5,637 nucleotides of DNA from Jatrophihabitans sp. (lineage in GTDB: Bacteria; Actinomycetota; Actinomycetes; Mycobacteriales; Jatrophihabitantaceae). A program made the position numbers and the translations under genes. Below, piece after piece: positions 4,767 through 5,637 of the stretch (positions within the stretch are counted from its first letter, which is position 1; the number at the start of each line of letters is the position of its first letter). Under the pieces are notes generated by a model. That model saw nothing but the letters and a program-made list of their open reading frames with translations. It searched no databases and was not told the origin of the DNA. Location: positions 1 through 5,637 of the forward strand of contig JAOPVG010000514.1 in the NCBI GenBank assembly GCA_025966255.1, in the 5' to 3' direction.

Positions 4767-5637
4767 ATGAACGTCCCGCTCTGGGCCTGGGCCGCCTTCG
4801 CCGCGGTGGTCGTGATCATGCTGGCTGTCGACCTGCTCGCCCACCGCGGTGCCTCCGTCATCGGCTTCAAGGAGGCCGCGCGGTGGAGCGCCATCTGGGT
4901 CGGCATCTCGCTCGGCTTCGCGCTCGTGCTCGGGCTGACGCTGGGCCGCGGCGCGGGCGTCGACTTCACCACCGCGTGGCTGCTGGAGAAGAGCCTGTCC
5001 GTCGACAACCTGTTCGTCTTCGCGCTGATCTTCGGCTACTTCAAGGTGCCGCGGGAGTATCAGCACCGGGTGCTGTTCTTCGGGGTCATCGGTGCGCTCG
5101 TATTCCGCGGCCTCTTCCTGGCCGCCGGCGTGGCCATCGTCAGCCAGTTCACCGCCGTGCTGTTCGTGTTCGCGGCCGTCTTGCTCTACAGCGCCTACAA
5201 GCTGCTGAAGGACGACGACGAGACCTACGACCCGGGTAGCAGTGTCGCGATTCGCCTGCTGCGCAGGGTGATCCCGGTGCGGGACGAGTACGCCGGCACC
5301 AAGTTCTTCGTGAAGGAGGCCGGCAAGCGCGTCGCCACCCCGCTGCTTGCCGTGGTGGTTGCGATCGAGGCCGCGGACCTGGTCTTTGCCGTCGACAGCG
5401 TGCCCGCGGTCCTGGCCGTCAGCGACGACGCATTCATCGTCTACTCCAGTAACGCCTTCGCAATCCTCGGCCTGCGGGCGCTCTACTTCCTGCTCGCCGG
5501 GCTGCTGGACAAGTTCCACTACCTGTCGAGGGGCCTCGCGCTCATCCTCGCCTTCATCGGGGTCAAGCTCGTGCTGCAGGCCGGCCACAAGGTGCTCAAC
5601 AGCGCGATCCCGGAGATCCCGTCCCTCGCCAGCCTGG
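4767..5637 (+). CDS. TerC/Alx-family integral membrane protein, 3' end cut by window
   Basis: The ATG at 4767 follows AGGGAG (4756-4761) by five bases and opens a frame that stays open to the window edge (290 residues). Hallmarks of the family are EKSLSVDNLFVF (74-85) and EAADLVFAVDSVPAV (201-215), the two paired acidic membrane motifs, plus FFGVIGALVFRG (104-115) and SNAFAILGLRALYFLL (228-243). About eight hydrophobic helices are visible, with a charged cytoplasmic-type loop at about 147-190. Family members are commonly about 320-340 residues, so perhaps 30-50 are missing. Known TerC relatives (E. coli Alx, B. subtilis YkoY/YceF) act in manganese export or in metalation of exported enzymes; the tellurite resistance name is historical. 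No ter-operon partner is visible here. A metal-ion role is inferred from the family. Confidence 0.93.
   Translation, partial: MNVPLWAWAAFAAVVVIMLAVDLLAHRGASVIGFKEAARWSAIWVGISLGFALVLGLTLGRGAGVDFTTAWLLEKSLSVDNLFVFALIFGYFKVPREYQHRVLFFGVIGALVFRGLFLAAGVAIVSQFTAVLFVFAAVLLYSAYKLLKDDDETYDPGSSVAIRLLRRVIPVRDEYAGTKFFVKEAGKRVATPLLAVVVAIEAADLVFAVDSVPAVLAVSDDAFIVYSSNAFAILGLRALYFLLAGLLDKFHYLSRGLALILAFIGVKLVLQAGHKVLNSAIPEIPSLASL

Noticed and set aside
4692..5588. 298-residue minus-strand frame antisense to the TerC gene
   Set aside because: The plus-strand frame encodes an unmistakable TerC protein; the antisense product is a charged low-complexity shadow.

Overview
The window is GC-rich throughout, roughly 70% by eye. 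Codons favour G/C in the third position and genes have AGGAG-type ribosome binding sites. Together with the protein families, this points to an actinobacterial chromosome (inference; no rRNA or other marker gene is present). I see no insertion sequence, integrase, CRISPR array, tRNA or rRNA.

Layout, left to right. (1) The 5' part of a MarR-family regulator gene runs off the left edge on the minus strand. (2) A divergent 229-residue, six-helix membrane protein follows on the plus strand. The 121-bp gap between them holds both predicted promoters, an inverted repeat CGTTC-N7-GAACG and a duplicated 10-mer, so local control by the MarR protein is likely. (3) A 226-bp convergent gap holds three hairpins, the last a strong terminator that could serve both strands. 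(4) A large GT39-type polytopic glycosyltransferase (681 aa) on the minus strand has a glycine-rich loop, a Gly/Pro-rich linker and an extracytoplasmic C-terminal domain typical of YkcA/YkcB-like enzymes. (5) Divergent from it is a PucR/CdaR-type regulator (398 aa from the preferred GTG start). (6) A 170-bp leader with several inverted repeats follows. (7) The last gene encodes a TerC/Alx-family integral membrane protein, cut by the right edge after 290 residues.

The genes do not form one obvious pathway. They look like two divergent regulator/target pairs (MarR with the six-helix protein; PucR with the GT39 enzyme) followed by a TerC gene with its own leader. The part most worth a second look is that leader, positions 4597-4766. 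It contains a perfect 11-bp inverted repeat and a 9-bp closing helix with one bulge that ends three bases before the ribosome binding site. Together these can be drawn as a three-way junction RNA. TerC relatives elsewhere are controlled by the manganese-sensing yybP-ykoY riboswitch, but the hallmark bases of that class are not seen here, so this could be a different cis-acting RNA. That is an inference from base pairing only.
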